Shown here piece after piece: positions 4,810-5,021 of a stretch of DNA of 5,021 bases; within the stretch, counting starts at the first letter, position 1, and each line of letters opens with the position of its first letter. This DNA comes from an uncultured Lysobacterales bacterium (GTDB taxonomy: Bacteria > Pseudomonadota > Gammaproteobacteria > Xanthomonadales > SZUA-36). The translations under genes were made by a program, and so were the position numbers. Where the stretch lies: positions 1 through 5,021 of the forward strand of contig CALJWY010000056.1 in assembly GCA_937974465.1 (NCBI GenBank). Reading direction: 5' to 3'. A model generated the notes under the pieces. That model was not told the origin of the DNA. It ran no database searches and worked only from the letters and a program-made list of their open reading frames with translations.

Positions 4810-5021
4810 ATGTCACGGCACAAACCACTAAAAGTGCTCGGAGCATTGATAGGCCAATTGAAGAACCGCAAAGTTACGCGCGTTGGCTTTGCATATGTGA
4901 TCGTTTCATGGATCGTGATGCAGGTCGCTGATGTCGTCGTGGAAGCTCTTGTTTTGCCTTCGTGGTCACTGACCCTGATTACCGTTTTATTGATATTGGG
5001 CTTTCCCATTTCGCTAATACT
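4810..5021 (+). CDS. Membrane-anchored protein, N-terminus of TPR / adenylate-cyclase-type family, 3' truncated
   Basis: Seventy codons are visible before the right edge. A basic start (MSRHKPLK, then LKNRKVTRVG at 17-26) precedes a first membrane segment at about 27-43 (AYVIVSWIVMQVADVV), a short loop with LPSW (49-52), and a second segment from about 54 onward ending GFPISLI. The pattern of LKxRxVxRV, AYxxVxWxxxQVAD, LPxW and LGFPxxLI is one I recognise from the N-terminal double-membrane anchor of many gammaproteobacterial proteins that continue into tetratricopeptide repeats, sometimes with an adenylate/guanylate cyclase or a DNA-binding domain. The effector domain lies outside the window, so function cannot be assigned. 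The gene is divergent from the Crp/Fnr regulator and has its own promoter candidate at 4630-4645. Confidence 0.8.
   Translation, partial: MSRHKPLKVLGALIGQLKNRKVTRVGFAYVIVSWIVMQVADVVVEALVLPSWSLTLITVLLILGFPISLI

Noticed and set aside
4845..4858. Possible second FNR box TTGAT-AGGC-CAATT
   Set aside because: The right half matches ATCAA poorly, and the site is inside the coding sequence of the gene starting at 4810.
4658..5009. Minus-strand open frames over the right-hand gene
   Set aside because: The plus strand carries a recognisable membrane anchor with a good ribosome-binding site; the minus frames show no domain and no signal for initiation.

Overview
The window looks like bacterial chromosome, most likely from a gammaproteobacterium. 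The evidence is moderate GC by eye, a TTGAT-N4-ATCAA (FNR-type) operator, a Crp/Fnr-family regulator, a sodium-pump decarboxylase operon, and a membrane protein whose N-terminus resembles TPR/cyclase proteins common in marine and sediment Gammaproteobacteria. Genus cannot be fixed from the sequence. No RNA gene, insertion sequence or CRISPR array was seen.

Bases 1-2734 hold two plus-strand genes 13 bp apart: the 3' part of a biotin-dependent carboxyltransferase subunit (OadA type, cut by the left edge) and a complete membrane beta subunit (OadB type). Together they form the core of a Na+-translocating decarboxylase: the alpha subunit moves the carboxyl group from a keto acid, probably oxaloacetate, to biotin, and the beta subunit decarboxylates carboxybiotin while exporting Na+. 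The small gamma subunit is not seen and may lie upstream. After a 262-bp gap comes a single gene for a secreted or periplasmic SYLF (Ysc84-type) lipid-binding protein (2997-3560).

Bases 3561-3759 are a convergent intergenic region with no convincing gene or terminator. The minus strand then carries a 232-residue Crp/Fnr regulator (4458-3760) that lacks both FNR's N-terminal cysteine cluster and the key cAMP-binding arginine, but keeps the E-x-x-S-R recognition helix typical of FNR/DNR proteins.

Bases 4459-4809 form a 351-bp divergent control region. It holds a perfect TTGAT-N4-ATCAA box placed at -41.5 from a predicted start of the regulator gene, a hexanucleotide tandem repeat in the regulator's leader next to its ribosome-binding site, a CRP-like near-palindrome, and an extended -10 promoter (TGCTATAAT) facing right. 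To the right a membrane protein gene begins at 4810 and runs off the edge. The most interesting signal is this control region: a probable self-recognised, anaerobic or nitric-oxide type switch with a repeat that could change length in the leader. Everything else is recognisable family material, although the alpha subunit is a divergent member of its family.
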